From positions 4,378,417 to 4,442,416 of the forward strand of contig NZ_CP136051.1 of assembly GCF_032999765.1 (NCBI RefSeq): 64,000 nt of DNA. The letters run 5' to 3'. Source of the DNA: Imperialibacter roseus. GTDB lineage: Bacteria; Bacteroidota; Bacteroidia; Cytophagales; Cyclobacteriaceae. A program made the position numbers and the translations under genes. Below the pieces are notes generated by a model. It was given only the letters and a program-made list of their open reading frames with translations, ran no database searches and had not been told where the DNA came from. Positions 43,155 to 51,742 of the stretch are shown here, piece after piece (position 1 is the first letter of the stretch; each line of letters begins with the position of its first letter).

Positions 43155-44270
43155 ATGAAAAAGTTAATTTCTATAGCACTTGTGCTGGTAGCAGGGATAT
43201 GCTACGGCCAGAAAAAAGCGACTGTTAAAGTGCCTATGAAGCCCGAGCACTGGGAGTTTGCTCCCGGAAAAGTGGAATTCATCGAACACAAGGGCCAGCC
43301 ATCGATGAAGATCCTACCACAGGCAGGCTTTGCCGTGCTCAAAGACATGGACTTCACCAACGGCACAATCGAGTTCGACATGGAAACCATAGATCCGAAC
43401 TTTGCTTCCTTTTATTTCCACTGGCAAAGCCAGACAGAAAACGAATGCTTCTACCTGCGAACTGCCAGGATTGGCTACCCAACTGCCAAAGATGCGATCC
43501 AGTATGCACCCTTCGTCGGGGGAGTCAATCTCTGGGACATCATGGATCATTACCAAACCAATGCTGTGTTGAAGCGAGAGGAGCCTAATCACATAAAGCT
43601 GGTAGTTTCCGGAAAGCAAATGATGGTGTATGTCAATAGCAACTCGCCGACTCTTTACGTGCCTATGCTGGAAGGCAACACAACAGCGGGGACCATAGCC
43701 TTCGACAGTCAGGTGATTATTTCTAATCTGGTAGTCAAACATAACGAAACTGAAGGTCTCTCCCCTTTGCCCGGGGCTGACCCAACAGATTCTGATCCCT
43801 ATTATATCAGAGCCTGGCAGGTCAGTGAGCCGGTTGCTGCCGGGCAATCAAGCCTGGAGTTCAGCCCAGGTTACATGCCTAGTGATACTACCGCCTGGGA
43901 GGCCATAACAGCTGAACGAAGGGGCCTTGTTAATCTGACACGAAAGTATGGGCAAAGCAGACCACGACGTATGGTTTGGTTAAAAACAACCATCAACTCA
44001 GCGAGTGAACAGAAGAAGTCGATTGACCTGGGTTTTAGCGATGAAGTTTGGGTAATGATTAACGGCAGGGTGCTGTATGTGGGTGCCAACCTCTATGGTC
44101 ATCCAATCATGAAAGAACCTGACGGAAGACTTTCCTTATCCAATAGCTCGTTCGAAATCCCGTTTCAGAAAGGTGACAACGAATTGCTCATTGGTGTCGC
44201 CAACAATTTCTATGGCTGGGGAATTGCCGCCCGCTTCAAAGACCTGAATGGGCTAACACTCGAAAAGTAG
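43155..44270 (+). CDS. Exported two-domain lectin/jelly-roll protein
   Basis: 371 residues. Signal M-K-K-L-I-S-I-A-L-V-L-V-A-G-I-C-Y-G-Q. A first LamG-like domain has M-D-F-T-N-G-T-I-E-F-D-M-E-T-I, H-W-Q-S-Q-T-E-N-E-C-F-Y-L-R. A second beta-sandwich (D-L-G-F-S-D-E-V-W-V-M-I-N-G-R-V ... L-L-I-G-V-A-N-N-F-Y-G-W-G-I-A-A-R) resembles carbohydrate-binding accessory domains of glycosidases. No catalytic domain is recognised. 11 nt after the previous gene. Confidence 0.65.
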   Translation: MKKLISIALVLVAGICYGQKKATVKVPMKPEHWEFAPGKVEFIEHKGQPSMKILPQAGFAVLKDMDFTNGTIEFDMETIDPNFASFYFHWQSQTENECFYLRTARIGYPTAKDAIQYAPFVGGVNLWDIMDHYQTNAVLKREEPNHIKLVVSGKQMMVYVNSNSPTLYVPMLEGNTTAGTIAFDSQVIISNLVVKHNETEGLSPLPGADPTDSDPYYIRAWQVSEPVAAGQSSLEFSPGYMPSDTTAWEAITAERRGLVNLTRKYGQSRPRRMVWLKTTINSASEQKKSIDLGFSDEVWVMINGRVLYVGANLYGHPIMKEPDGRLSLSNSSFEIPFQKGDNELLIGVANNFYGWGIAARFKDLNGLTLEK

Positions 44271-44297
44271 CTGTTCGAAATATTTTAACCCTGGCTA

Positions 44298-44346
44298 TTG
44301 ACACAGTCAGGGTTACTTCTATATATTTACGTAAGTACTTACGTAA
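44298..44346 (+). promoter_or_regulatory. Promoter overlapped by perfect 20-bp palindrome
   Basis: -33 TTG at 44298-44300, 21-nt spacer, -7 TATATTTA at 44322-44329 (one mismatch to TAnnTTTG). TTACGTAAGTACTTACGTAA (44327-44346) is a perfect palindrome starting inside the -7 and ending 12 nt before the MarR-GNAT start. Strong candidate auto-operator. Confidence 0.65.
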
Positions 44347-44358
44347 TTTAAATCACTT

Positions 44359-45303
44359 ATGGATTTTTATCAAATGGCTGGCAAAATGGCCGTGGGCAGC
44401 AGACTGCGAAAACTCAGTGACATACTTACTGAAAACGCCGCCAAGGTATATGATGTTTATCAGGTTGACCTGGAGCCAAGGTGGTTCCCGGTATTCTACA
44501 CCCTGGCGAAAACCGAAGGCCTTGGCGTAATGGAAATTGCACAGAGTATAGGACAAAGTCATGCCTCTGTGAGCCAGATAATTAAAAAAATGAAAAAGAA
44601 AGGCCTGATTGCCGAGGTGAAAGACGAAGCCGATGGCCGGAGAAGTGTGGTAGAGCTTTCAGCAAAAGGCAAAGAAGTGAGTGAAAAGCTGGAACAGCAA
44701 ATGATAGACGTCAAGAGCGCCTCCGAAGAGCTACTTTCCGAAATGCAATACGACATGTGGAAGTCCATCGAAGAAATGGAGTTTCTGCTTGAGCAAAGGA
44801 GTCTTTTCGATAGAGTAATGGCTAAAAGGAAAGAAAGAGAGGTGCAAAAAGTGAAAATCGTCGACTACCATGCTAAATATCAAAACGACTTCAAGCGATT
44901 GAATATCGAATGGATCGAAGCCTACTTCAAGGTGGAGAAAACGGATCTCCTTTATCTGGACAACCCCAAATCATACATCATCGACAAGGGTGGGCATATT
45001 TTTTTCGCTGAATACGACGGAGAAATCGTTGGGACATGTGCCCTGGCAAAGATGGACGATGAAACTTTTGAACTGGCAAAGATGGGAGTAAGCCCCAAAG
45101 CCCAGGGTAAAAAGATAGGCTGGTTGCTCGGACAGGCATGTATCGATAAAGCCAAAGCCTTAGGTACGAAGCGTATATTTCTCGAGAGCAATACCCGACT
45201 GGTACCAGCTATCAATCTTTATCATAAATTGGGTTTCCAAAAGGTGACCGGACCTCCGTCGCCTTATGAGAGAGCCAACATACAAATGGAATTGATTTTA
45301 TGA
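44359..45303 (+). CDS. MarR-GNAT fusion regulator/acetyltransferase
   Basis: 314 residues. N-terminal MarR winged helix (G-V-M-E-I-A-Q-S-I-G-Q-S-H-A-S-V-S-Q-I-I-K-K-M) with wing A-D-G-R-R-S-V-V-E-L-S. A linker helix leads to a C-terminal GNAT domain with the acetyl-CoA loop V-S-P-K-A-Q-G-K-K-I-G and L-Y-H-K-L-G-F near the end. Such fusions, frequent in Bacteroidota and Bacilli, couple repression to metabolite acetylation. Its stop overlaps the next GNAT gene (ATGA). The operator at 44327 sits over its promoter. Confidence 0.85.
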   Translation: MDFYQMAGKMAVGSRLRKLSDILTENAAKVYDVYQVDLEPRWFPVFYTLAKTEGLGVMEIAQSIGQSHASVSQIIKKMKKKGLIAEVKDEADGRRSVVELSAKGKEVSEKLEQQMIDVKSASEELLSEMQYDMWKSIEEMEFLLEQRSLFDRVMAKRKEREVQKVKIVDYHAKYQNDFKRLNIEWIEAYFKVEKTDLLYLDNPKSYIIDKGGHIFFAEYDGEIVGTCALAKMDDETFELAKMGVSPKAQGKKIGWLLGQACIDKAKALGTKRIFLESNTRLVPAINLYHKLGFQKVTGPPSPYERANIQMELIL

Positions 45304-45857
45304 GCAGCATTGTCTTTACCACACCCGCCTCCGATGACGATCTTCAGCAAATTCTCGATGTTCAGGAGAGAAATCAACCCCATAATATAACACCGGAGCA
45401 GCTAGCCAAAGAAGGCTTTGTAACAGTGCGGCACAACCTGGATTTGCTTCGTTCAATGAATGAATCTGCGCCACAAATCATCGCAAAAGACGGCGACAAA
45501 GTGGTGGGCTATGCGCTTGTCATGCTTCAGTCATTTCAGGATTTGATACCCGTATTAAAGCCGATGTTTGTAACGCTTGAATCGCTCAACTACCGGAACA
45601 AGCCTATGCAGTCTTACAACTATTACGTGATGGGCCAGGTGTGCGTAGCTGAAGGATATCGTGGCATGGGGGTTTTCGATGGCATGTACCAGCAGCACAA
45701 AAAGTTGTATGCCAATCAATTCGACATGTGCATCACTGAAATTGCCTCAAGAAACCCCCGCTCTCTCAGAGCTCACCAGCGGGTTGGGTTCCAAACCATA
45801 CACACCTTTACCGATGCTACTGACACCTGGGACATCGTGGCCTGGGACTGGAGCTAA
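45300..45857 (+). CDS. GNAT-family N-acetyltransferase
   Basis: 185 residues with acetyl-CoA-binding motif V-C-V-A-E-G-Y-R-G-M-G-V-F and S-L-R-A-H-Q-R-V-G-F close to the end. The N-terminus (Q-I-L-D-V-Q-E-R-N-Q-P-H-N-I) follows a RimI-like layout. It overlaps the MarR-GNAT fusion by 4 nt; the two are co-expressed and may act on a common or related substrate. Confidence 0.83.
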   Translation: MSSIVFTTPASDDDLQQILDVQERNQPHNITPEQLAKEGFVTVRHNLDLLRSMNESAPQIIAKDGDKVVGYALVMLQSFQDLIPVLKPMFVTLESLNYRNKPMQSYNYYVMGQVCVAEGYRGMGVFDGMYQQHKKLYANQFDMCITEIASRNPRSLRAHQRVGFQTIHTFTDATDTWDIVAWDWS

Positions 45858-45927
45858 CTCCTCTTGATGACATAAAGTAATCTATTTTGAATATCTTATA
45901 TTGGCTGTCGGATATATTCAAATAGTT

Positions 45928-48327
45928 ATGAGACTTTACATACCTGTGTTCTTTCTAACGCTGCTCTTGATTACTTCCTGCGAAAAAAAGGAAAGGAAAC
46001 CATCCAAAAAAATTCTTTTCAACACTCCTGCTAAAGTATTCGAAGAAGCCATGCCCATTGGCAACGGTCGCCTTGGTGCTATGATGTACGGCGATGTTGC
46101 CAAAGAAAAGTTCTCGTTGAATGAAGAAACGCTTTGGTCGGGTGGGCCTGTCGATGCCAACATGAATCCGGAGGCATACAAACATCTCCCCGCTGTAAGA
46201 GCAGCTCTTTTCAACGAAAACTACCAGCTGGCTGACAGCCTCGTCCGTAATATGCAGGGTTCCTTCTCACAAGCTTATGAGCCTATGGGCTTTCTTACCA
46301 TTGATTTCGATCATGCTGGCGACCCAACTAAGTATAACAGGTCGCTTGACTTAAGCCGGGGCATTGCAACTGTTGACTATGAAATAAATGGCACAGCTTT
46401 TCATAGAGAAAGCTTTGTGTCATTTCCTGATCAGGTAATGCTGGTGAGGCTATCTGCTGAAGGAAATGACAAGCTAAATTTTGAACTGGGCTTGAATAGT
46501 AAACTTCCGTTTTCCATTGTGGCCGAGGGAGCACAGGTGGCCATGAAAGGCTTCTCTCCTATCAAGTCGGAGCCAAGCTATCGGGGCGATATGCCCGATG
46601 CGGTGAAGTATGATAGCTTGAAGAGCATGCGCTTCTGCACCATCGCCAAAGTGCTGTCGACCGACGGAACCTCTGCCGCCACCGACGATAGAGTAAAAGT
46701 GTCCGGGGCCTCGTATGCCATCATAGCACTTTCTGCTGGTACCAGCTTCAACGGCTTCGATAAGCAACCCGGCACAGCGGGGAAAGACGAGATGGCTACC
46801 GCTACACAATATCTCACCAAAGCTGAAGGATCCGATTACGACATCCTGCTGGCAAGACACAAAGAAGACTTTGGTAAACTATTCGATCGGGTGTCGATCG
46901 ATCTTGGGCACTCAGCGGCCGACACGCTGCCTACTCCTGAACGCCTCAAGCGCTTTGCAGCAGGTGAAGCAGATCCGGACCTTGCCGCCCTTTACTTCCA
47001 ATACGGCCGTTACCTGCTCATCAGCAGCTCAAGACCCGGAGGCACACCCGCCAACCTGCAGGGCATTTGGAATGAGCATGTGCGCCCACCCTGGAGCAGC
47101 AACTACACCACCAACATCAATGTGGAAATGAACTACTGGCCGGTAGAAGTGGCTAACCTGTCGGAACTGCATGAGCCGCTTCTGCAATTCGTCGGAAAGC
47201 TGGCTCAAACCGGTAAAGTCACTGCCAAAAACTTCTACGATGCAGACGGATGGGCGCTTCATCACAACTCTGATATTTGGGCAATGACCAACCCTGTGGG
47301 CGATTTTGGGAATGGCTATCCCGGCTGGGCCAACTGGGGCATGGGCGGCCCATGGATCAGCACCCCCCTTTGGGAGCACTTTGCCTTTACCAGAGACACT
47401 GTCTTTCTTGAAAACCACGCCTATGACTTGATGAAAGGAGCCGCTCAGTTTTGCTTCGATTACCTCGTAGAAGGCCCTGACGGTTATCTGGTAACTGCTC
47501 CTTCCACCTCCCCCGAAAACGACTATATCACAGACAAGGGCTACGTGGGTGCCACTTTTTATGGTGGCACGGCCGACCACGCAATGATCCGGGAGTTGTT
47601 CATTGACCTGATAGAAGCTACCAAAGTAATTAACAAGGATGAAGATTTGAGGAAGGAGTTGGAAACCACACTGGACAAGCTTTACCCTTATCAGGTTGGC
47701 CAGAAAGGAAACTTGCAAGAGTGGTACCACGACTGGGAAGATAAAGATCCTCACCACAGGCATATCTCTCATTTATTCAGCATTTACCCCGGGCGCTCCA
47801 TCACACCCTCGAGTACACCAGATTTAATGGAAGCAGCCCGTCGCTCACTTGAACTCCGCACCAACAACGGCACCGGCTGGTCAATTTCCTGGAAAATCTC
47901 TTTGTGGGCCAGGTTGTTGGATGGAGACATGGCGCTGGATGCCATCAAAAAGCTTTTCAACTATATCGGCACAGAGGAAGGCGTTCAATACCAGGGCGGC
48001 GGCACTTACCCTAACCTGATGGACGCCCACCCACCGTTTCAGATTGACGGAAACTTCGGAGGCACAGCCGGCATTGCCGAAATGCTGCTGCAAAGCCATG
48101 AAGGCGTGATTCATCTACTTCCAGCATTACCCTCTGAATGGAAAACAGGGAAAGTCACCGGGCTGCGTGCCCGTGGCGCTGTAACAGTTGACATAGAATG
48201 GAAGGATGGAAGCCTGGTGTCGGCAGTCGTCACGCCCGACTTTGAGGGAGAATACACCATCAGACTCGGAGACAAAATGCAGACAATAGCGGCGAAGAAA
48301 GGAAGCAGGCAATCAATAAAATTCTAA
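45928..48327 (+). CDS. GH95 alpha-L-fucosidase-type lipoprotein
   Basis: 799 residues from ATG 45928, lipobox I-T-S-C (Cys18). The GH95 opening is textbook: E-A-M-P-I-G-N-G-R-L-G-A-M-M-Y-G ... N-E-E-T-L-W-S-G-G-P. Catalytic region residues are present: T-N-I-N (Asn396 and Asn398), S-T-S-P-E-N (Glu530), D-G-N-F-G-G (Asp707), the equivalents of the fucosidase Asn/Asn, Glu and Asp positions. GH95 enzymes remove terminal alpha-1,2-fucose or related L-galactose. Substrate likely from plant, algal or host glycan. No susCD transporter in view. Followed by tfoX-like at 4 nt. Confidence 0.9.
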   Translation: MRLYIPVFFLTLLLITSCEKKERKPSKKILFNTPAKVFEEAMPIGNGRLGAMMYGDVAKEKFSLNEETLWSGGPVDANMNPEAYKHLPAVRAALFNENYQLADSLVRNMQGSFSQAYEPMGFLTIDFDHAGDPTKYNRSLDLSRGIATVDYEINGTAFHRESFVSFPDQVMLVRLSAEGNDKLNFELGLNSKLPFSIVAEGAQVAMKGFSPIKSEPSYRGDMPDAVKYDSLKSMRFCTIAKVLSTDGTSAATDDRVKVSGASYAIIALSAGTSFNGFDKQPGTAGKDEMATATQYLTKAEGSDYDILLARHKEDFGKLFDRVSIDLGHSAADTLPTPERLKRFAAGEADPDLAALYFQYGRYLLISSSRPGGTPANLQGIWNEHVRPPWSSNYTTNINVEMNYWPVEVANLSELHEPLLQFVGKLAQTGKVTAKNFYDADGWALHHNSDIWAMTNPVGDFGNGYPGWANWGMGGPWISTPLWEHFAFTRDTVFLENHAYDLMKGAAQFCFDYLVEGPDGYLVTAPSTSPENDYITDKGYVGATFYGGTADHAMIRELFIDLIEATKVINKDEDLRKELETTLDKLYPYQVGQKGNLQEWYHDWEDKDPHHRHISHLFSIYPGRSITPSSTPDLMEAARRSLELRTNNGTGWSISWKISLWARLLDGDMALDAIKKLFNYIGTEEGVQYQGGGTYPNLMDAHPPFQIDGNFGGTAGIAEMLLQSHEGVIHLLPALPSEWKTGKVTGLRARGAVTVDIEWKDGSLVSAVVTPDFEGEYTIRLGDKMQTIAAKKGSRQSIKF

Positions 48328-48331
48328 CAAT

Positions 48332-48676
48332 ATGGCGTACGATGAACACCTTGCAGAGCGAATTGGCCAAAGTCTGAAGTCACACAAAGTATCGTTTGAG
48401 GCCAAGAAGATGATGGGAGGGCTTTGCTACCTCGTCGATGGAAAAATGACTGTGGGTATTGTGAAAAATCAATTGATGGCCCGCATCGACCCTGATACCT
48501 ACCAGGAAGCACTACAGCGAAAAGGAGCGAAAGAAATGGACTTCACTGGTCGGCCAATGAAAGGCTATGTATTTGTCTCGCCAGAAGGTATGGATTTGGA
48601 TGAAGACCTGGACTACTGGGTCGGGCTGGCAGTAGAATTTAACCCCAGGGCCAAAGCGAGCAAAAAGAAATCGTAA
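48332..48676 (+). CDS. TfoX N-terminal-domain-like protein
   Basis: 114 residues matching TfoX/Sxy N-terminal domains: K-K-M-M-G-G-L-C-Y-L-V-D-G-K-M-T-V-G-I, then L-M-A-R-I-D-P and G-Y-V-F-V. In gamma-proteobacteria TfoX controls competence; in Bacteroidota free-standing N-domains are common and their role is unknown. It follows the fucosidase by 4 nt and precedes the 67-aa gene by 9 nt. Confidence 0.8.
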   Translation: MAYDEHLAERIGQSLKSHKVSFEAKKMMGGLCYLVDGKMTVGIVKNQLMARIDPDTYQEALQRKGAKEMDFTGRPMKGYVFVSPEGMDLDEDLDYWVGLAVEFNPRAKASKKKS

Positions 48677-48685
48677 ATTGTGGCT

Positions 48686-48886
48686 ATGTCAAAAGTTATC
48701 CTGAGTAAAAAAAGCATCAAAGAGCAGCAGGCAGAAAGGATGAACAGGTTCCTCAGCCTGTCAGCCGAGGAGAAACTTGCATTTTTACTAAAGCTCAACA
48801 GCTATGCTGCAATGATGAAAAGAGAGCCCTTAAAAAGGCCGCAGGGAAAAGGGCTTTTGATTACAAAGCAGGTCAAAAATGACTAA
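48686..48886 (+). CDS. Small basic protein preceding a nucleotidyltransferase
   Basis: 66 residues from ATG 48686 (a GTG 6 nt upstream is possible). Basic, with helical R-M-N-R-F-L-S-L-S-A-E-E-K-L-A-F-L-L-K-L. Stop overlaps the next start by 8 nt. No domain recognised, but such short helical genes regularly occur before AbiEii/DUF6036-type nucleotidyltransferases in Bacteroidota, suggesting a partner or antitoxin-like role. Confidence 0.55.
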   Translation: MSKVILSKKSIKEQQAERMNRFLSLSAEEKLAFLLKLNSYAAMMKREPLKRPQGKGLLITKQVKND

Positions 48887-49346
48887 CGAGCTTCCGGAAT
48901 TCCTTAGAGTAATTGATTCGCTCAACAAACATCAGGTACTTTACATGGTAATTGGTGGGTTTGCAGTTAACTACTATGGTCACAGCAGAGCTACTGGAGA
49001 TATCGATCTGTACCTCAAAGATTCGATGGAAAATCGCCAGAACCTTATCAACGCCATTGAGTCACTGGGCTATGGACGATTTGAATCACTACTTCACGTT
49101 CCCATGATAGCTGGCTACTGTGAGATCATGATGGATGATGGGATGTACGTCGACCTGATGGCGCAAATTCCAGGAATTGATCCGCTGGCTTTCGACGCAG
49201 ACCTGGCGCAATGCGAAAAAGCAATTATTCAGGGAGTGTCGGTATTTTATATCGGATTTCGACAGCTACTGAAGAACAAGGAAAGCACTGGAAGAAATAA
49301 AGATTTGCTTGACCTCGAAGAGTTACGGAAAATAAGAAAGGACTAG
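48879..49346 (+). CDS. DUF6036/AbiEii-like nucleotidyltransferase
   Basis: 155 residues with G-G-F-A-V-N-Y-Y-G-H-S-R-A-T-G-D-I-D-L-Y-L, the pol-beta-superfamily G-G and D-x-D elements, and a later acidic Y-V-D-L-M-A. In related toxin-antitoxin systems such proteins modify tRNA or partner proteins. The stop codon is shared (CTAG) with the convergent Uma2 gene. Pair status with the upstream 66-aa gene is inference. Confidence 0.75.
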   Translation: MTNELPEFLRVIDSLNKHQVLYMVIGGFAVNYYGHSRATGDIDLYLKDSMENRQNLINAIESLGYGRFESLLHVPMIAGYCEIMMDDGMYVDLMAQIPGIDPLAFDADLAQCEKAIIQGVSVFYIGFRQLLKNKESTGRNKDLLDLEELRKIRKD

Positions 49347-49957
49347 AATATGTCTTTCACTTTCAAACTAAAGCCAACAAGCACAACAGACTGAATTTCG
49401 TCCTCGCCAATAAACCGATTTCGTAGTTCAAATTTACCGTTGTCGCCCAGTACAAAAATTTCGACAATCTCCTCTCCCGGATACACTATCCAATACTCCC
49501 TAACACCACTTTCTTCGTACAGGCTGTATTTGTTGTTCAGATCCTTCGCTGCTGTAAAAGGAGAAAGTATTTCCACAACCAGATCAGGAGCACCTATGCA
49601 TCCCTTGTCGTCCAGCTTGCTCTGGTCACAAACGACCATTATGTCAGGTTGAACTACGTTGAAAATCTCTTTGTCTTTGCTGCCTATCTTCGATGGAAGT
49701 CTGACATCAAACGGAGCAAAGTATACTTCACACGGATGCCCCTCTAAAAAATTGTACATCTTATTTCCAAGTGACGCACTTACCTTTTGATGGCTGCGGC
49801 TAGGGCCAGGCGACATATGAAAAATTTTTCCTTTGATCAGCTCCACCCTATCCTCAAAAGTCCACCGCAAATAGTCGGCATAGGAATAGGCTGCTCCCGA
49901 ATCGAGGAGGGTAATATCGTCGATATTTTCCTCTGGCATATTATATTTTACCGGCAT
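49343..49957 (-). CDS. Uma2-family putative restriction endonuclease
   Basis: 204 residues from 49957. DUF820 pattern with a PD-(D/E)xK-like core: V-Q-P-D-I-M-V-V, A-P-D-L-V-V-E-I-L-S-P-F-T, K-Y-S-L-Y-E-E-S-G-V-R-E-Y-W-I-V. Uma2 proteins are widespread, and their biological target is not known. The frame extends 17 residues further upstream but the ATG at 49957 is closer to a typical N-terminus (M-P-V-K-Y). An alternative start is at 49939. Confidence 0.82.
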   Translation of the reverse strand: MPVKYNMPEENIDDITLLDSGAAYSYADYLRWTFEDRVELIKGKIFHMSPGPSRSHQKVSASLGNKMYNFLEGHPCEVYFAPFDVRLPSKIGSKDKEIFNVVQPDIMVVCDQSKLDDKGCIGAPDLVVEILSPFTAAKDLNNKYSLYEESGVREYWIVYPGEEIVEIFVLGDNGKFELRNRFIGEDEIQSVVLVGFSLKVKDIF

Positions 49958-49989
49958 CCTATAAATATAAAAACTTACTGCCTTTTTGT

Positions 49990-50023
49990 AAAAAGAAACC
50001 CTGACCATTTTGCATGATCAGGG
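49990..50023 (-). terminator. Rho-independent terminator of the rhodanese gene
   Basis: - strand stem CCCTGATCAT / ATGGTCAGGG (one wobble) with a GCAAA loop, followed by TTTCTTTTT. 26 nt past the stop of the rhodanese gene. Confidence 0.8.
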
Positions 50024-50048
50024 CCCGCATATATCTACCCGGTTTAAA

Positions 50049-50363
50049 TCAGTTTACATCCATCGTTGGGTCAAATTCCGCCTTCCAGGCAAGAATTCCG
50101 CCTGCCATATTGTAGGCATTGTCAAACCCTTTCCTTTCCAGAAATTCTACGACCGTACCGCTTCTTCTCCCGCTTCTGCAGTACACCACCACCTGCTTGC
50201 CTTTCTCCACTTTATCGATATTGTCGGCCATGTTACCCATAGGTATGTGCAGCCCGCCAATATTGGCCTGAGCCACTTCATTCGGCTCTCTTACGTCAAT
50301 CAGCTGAAAGTCAGCCCCTGAATCCATCAGTTTTTTCAGTTCGTTTACACTTATTTCCTTCAT
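50049..50363 (-). CDS. Single-domain rhodanese-like sulfurtransferase
   Basis: 104 residues with the active loop V-V-Y-C-R-S-G-R-R-S-G (catalytic Cys) and L-I-D-V-R-E-P-N-E. It transfers sulfane sulfur to cyanide or cellular thiols. Its neighbour MetZ also handles sulfur, but they are on opposite strands. Short single-domain type, PspE/GlpE-like. Confidence 0.88.
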   Translation of the reverse strand: MKEISVNELKKLMDSGADFQLIDVREPNEVAQANIGGLHIPMGNMADNIDKVEKGKQVVVYCRSGRRSGTVVEFLERKGFDNAYNMAGGILAWKAEFDPTMDVN

Positions 50364-50514
50364 GGCTATTCCCGTTCTTTAATCTTCGAAGATCAAATTA
50401 AGTCCTTCAAAAAACAACAATTAAATGCTTAATCAGTATTTAAAGCCACTAATTTTTTTGAAAAGTTCCAAATAAGCTTTCACTTTGTCGCCTTCAATTT
50501 TGTAGTAACAGCAT

Positions 50515-51696
50515 ATGAGCAGCAAAAAACATTTCGAAACCAACGCCATCCGTACACAGGCAGAACGTTCGTCACAACGAGAACACAGCGTGCCTATCTA
50601 CGCCACGTCTAGTTTCGTATTCGATAATGCTGAGCAAGCCCGTGCGTTGTTTGCCAATGAGGAAGAAGGGAACATTTACACCCGCTTCTCCAACCCTAAC
50701 AACGACGAGTTCATTCAAAAGCTTTGCCTATTGGAGGGCACTGAAGACGGTATGGCCATGGCCTCGGGCATGGCAGCCATGTTCACCAGCATGGCGGCTT
50801 TTCTGAACAGCGGCGACCACATTATCGCCTCCCGTTCTGTTTTCGGCTCCACGCACCAGATTCTGACGCAGCTATTCCCCCGCTGGGGTATCACACATAC
50901 TTATGTGGACCTTAGCGACCCGGCAGAAGTGTGGGAAAAAGCTGTAACACCCAATACAAAAATGGTTTTTGCGGAAACTCCCTCTAACCCAGCGCTCGAC
51001 TTGATAGACCTGGAGTGGTTGGGACAATTTGGTAAAAAGCACAACCTGATCGTCAATATTGACAACTGCTTTGCTACACCTTATCTACAAAACCCGGCCA
51101 AATACGGCGTGCATATCGTTACTCACTCCGCCACCAAATTTATCGATGGCCAGGGAAGAGCGATTGGTGGTGCTGTGCTCGGCAGTAAGGAACATATTGA
51201 AAAAGTGAGGTTCTTCGCCCGCCACACAGGCCCGGCCATGTCACCATTTAATGGCTGGATTCTCTCCAAGAGTCTCGAAACGCTGGCGGTGCGAATGGAA
51301 AAACACTGTGACAATGCGCTCAAGCTAGCCACTCACCTGGAGAGTCACCCCGAGGTGGTTTGGGTGAAATATCCTTTCCTTCCTTCTCACCCCCAACAGG
51401 CGTTGGCCAAAAAACAAATGACCCTGGGCGGCGGTCTCGTTACCTTTGAGCTGGGTGGTGGAGTGGAAAGAGGAAAGAGATTCCTCAATTCCCTGAAAAT
51501 GATCTCGTTCTCCGCCAATTTGGGAGACACACGCACCATAGCGACTCACCCTGCCTCTACTACACACTCGAAGCTCAACGCAGAAGAGAAAAAAGTAGTG
51601 GGCATCACCGATGGGCTAATCAGGGTCTCTGTGGGACTGGAACACCTGGATGACATTAAAGAAGACCTGGAGCAGGCTATCAAAGCTTCAAAGTAA
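50515..51696 (+). CDS. metZ: O-succinylhomoserine sulfhydrylase / Cys-Met metabolism PLP enzyme
   Basis: 393 residues. PLP site T-H-S-A-T-K-F-I-D-G-Q-G (Lys), N-I-Y-T-R-F-S-N-P and A-S-G-M-A-A-M-F are standard for the Cys/Met metabolism PLP family. The insertion pattern (S-A-T-K-F-I-D-G-Q-G-R-A-I-G-G) matches MetZ rather than MetB/MetC. It makes homocysteine from an acyl-homoserine and sulfide. No SAM or other methionine riboswitch was seen upstream. MetY/MetB alternative cannot be fully excluded. Confidence 0.85.
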   Translation: MSSKKHFETNAIRTQAERSSQREHSVPIYATSSFVFDNAEQARALFANEEEGNIYTRFSNPNNDEFIQKLCLLEGTEDGMAMASGMAAMFTSMAAFLNSGDHIIASRSVFGSTHQILTQLFPRWGITHTYVDLSDPAEVWEKAVTPNTKMVFAETPSNPALDLIDLEWLGQFGKKHNLIVNIDNCFATPYLQNPAKYGVHIVTHSATKFIDGQGRAIGGAVLGSKEHIEKVRFFARHTGPAMSPFNGWILSKSLETLAVRMEKHCDNALKLATHLESHPEVVWVKYPFLPSHPQQALAKKQMTLGGGLVTFELGGGVERGKRFLNSLKMISFSANLGDTRTIATHPASTTHSKLNAEEKKVVGITDGLIRVSVGLEHLDDIKEDLEQAIKASK

Positions 51697-51742
51697 ACAC
51701 ATCACTTTGCTGCAAAAATAGCCAACCCAGCCGCCCCTAAAT

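Noticed and set aside
44287-44314. Hairpin AACCCTG...CAGGGTT as a terminator after the lectin-like gene
   Set aside because: Stem is short, loop is long, and no T-run follows; it also overlaps the promoter of the next gene.
50364-50514. SAM or other methionine riboswitch before metZ
   Set aside because: The 150-nt leader lacks a recognisable multi-stem aptamer or terminator.
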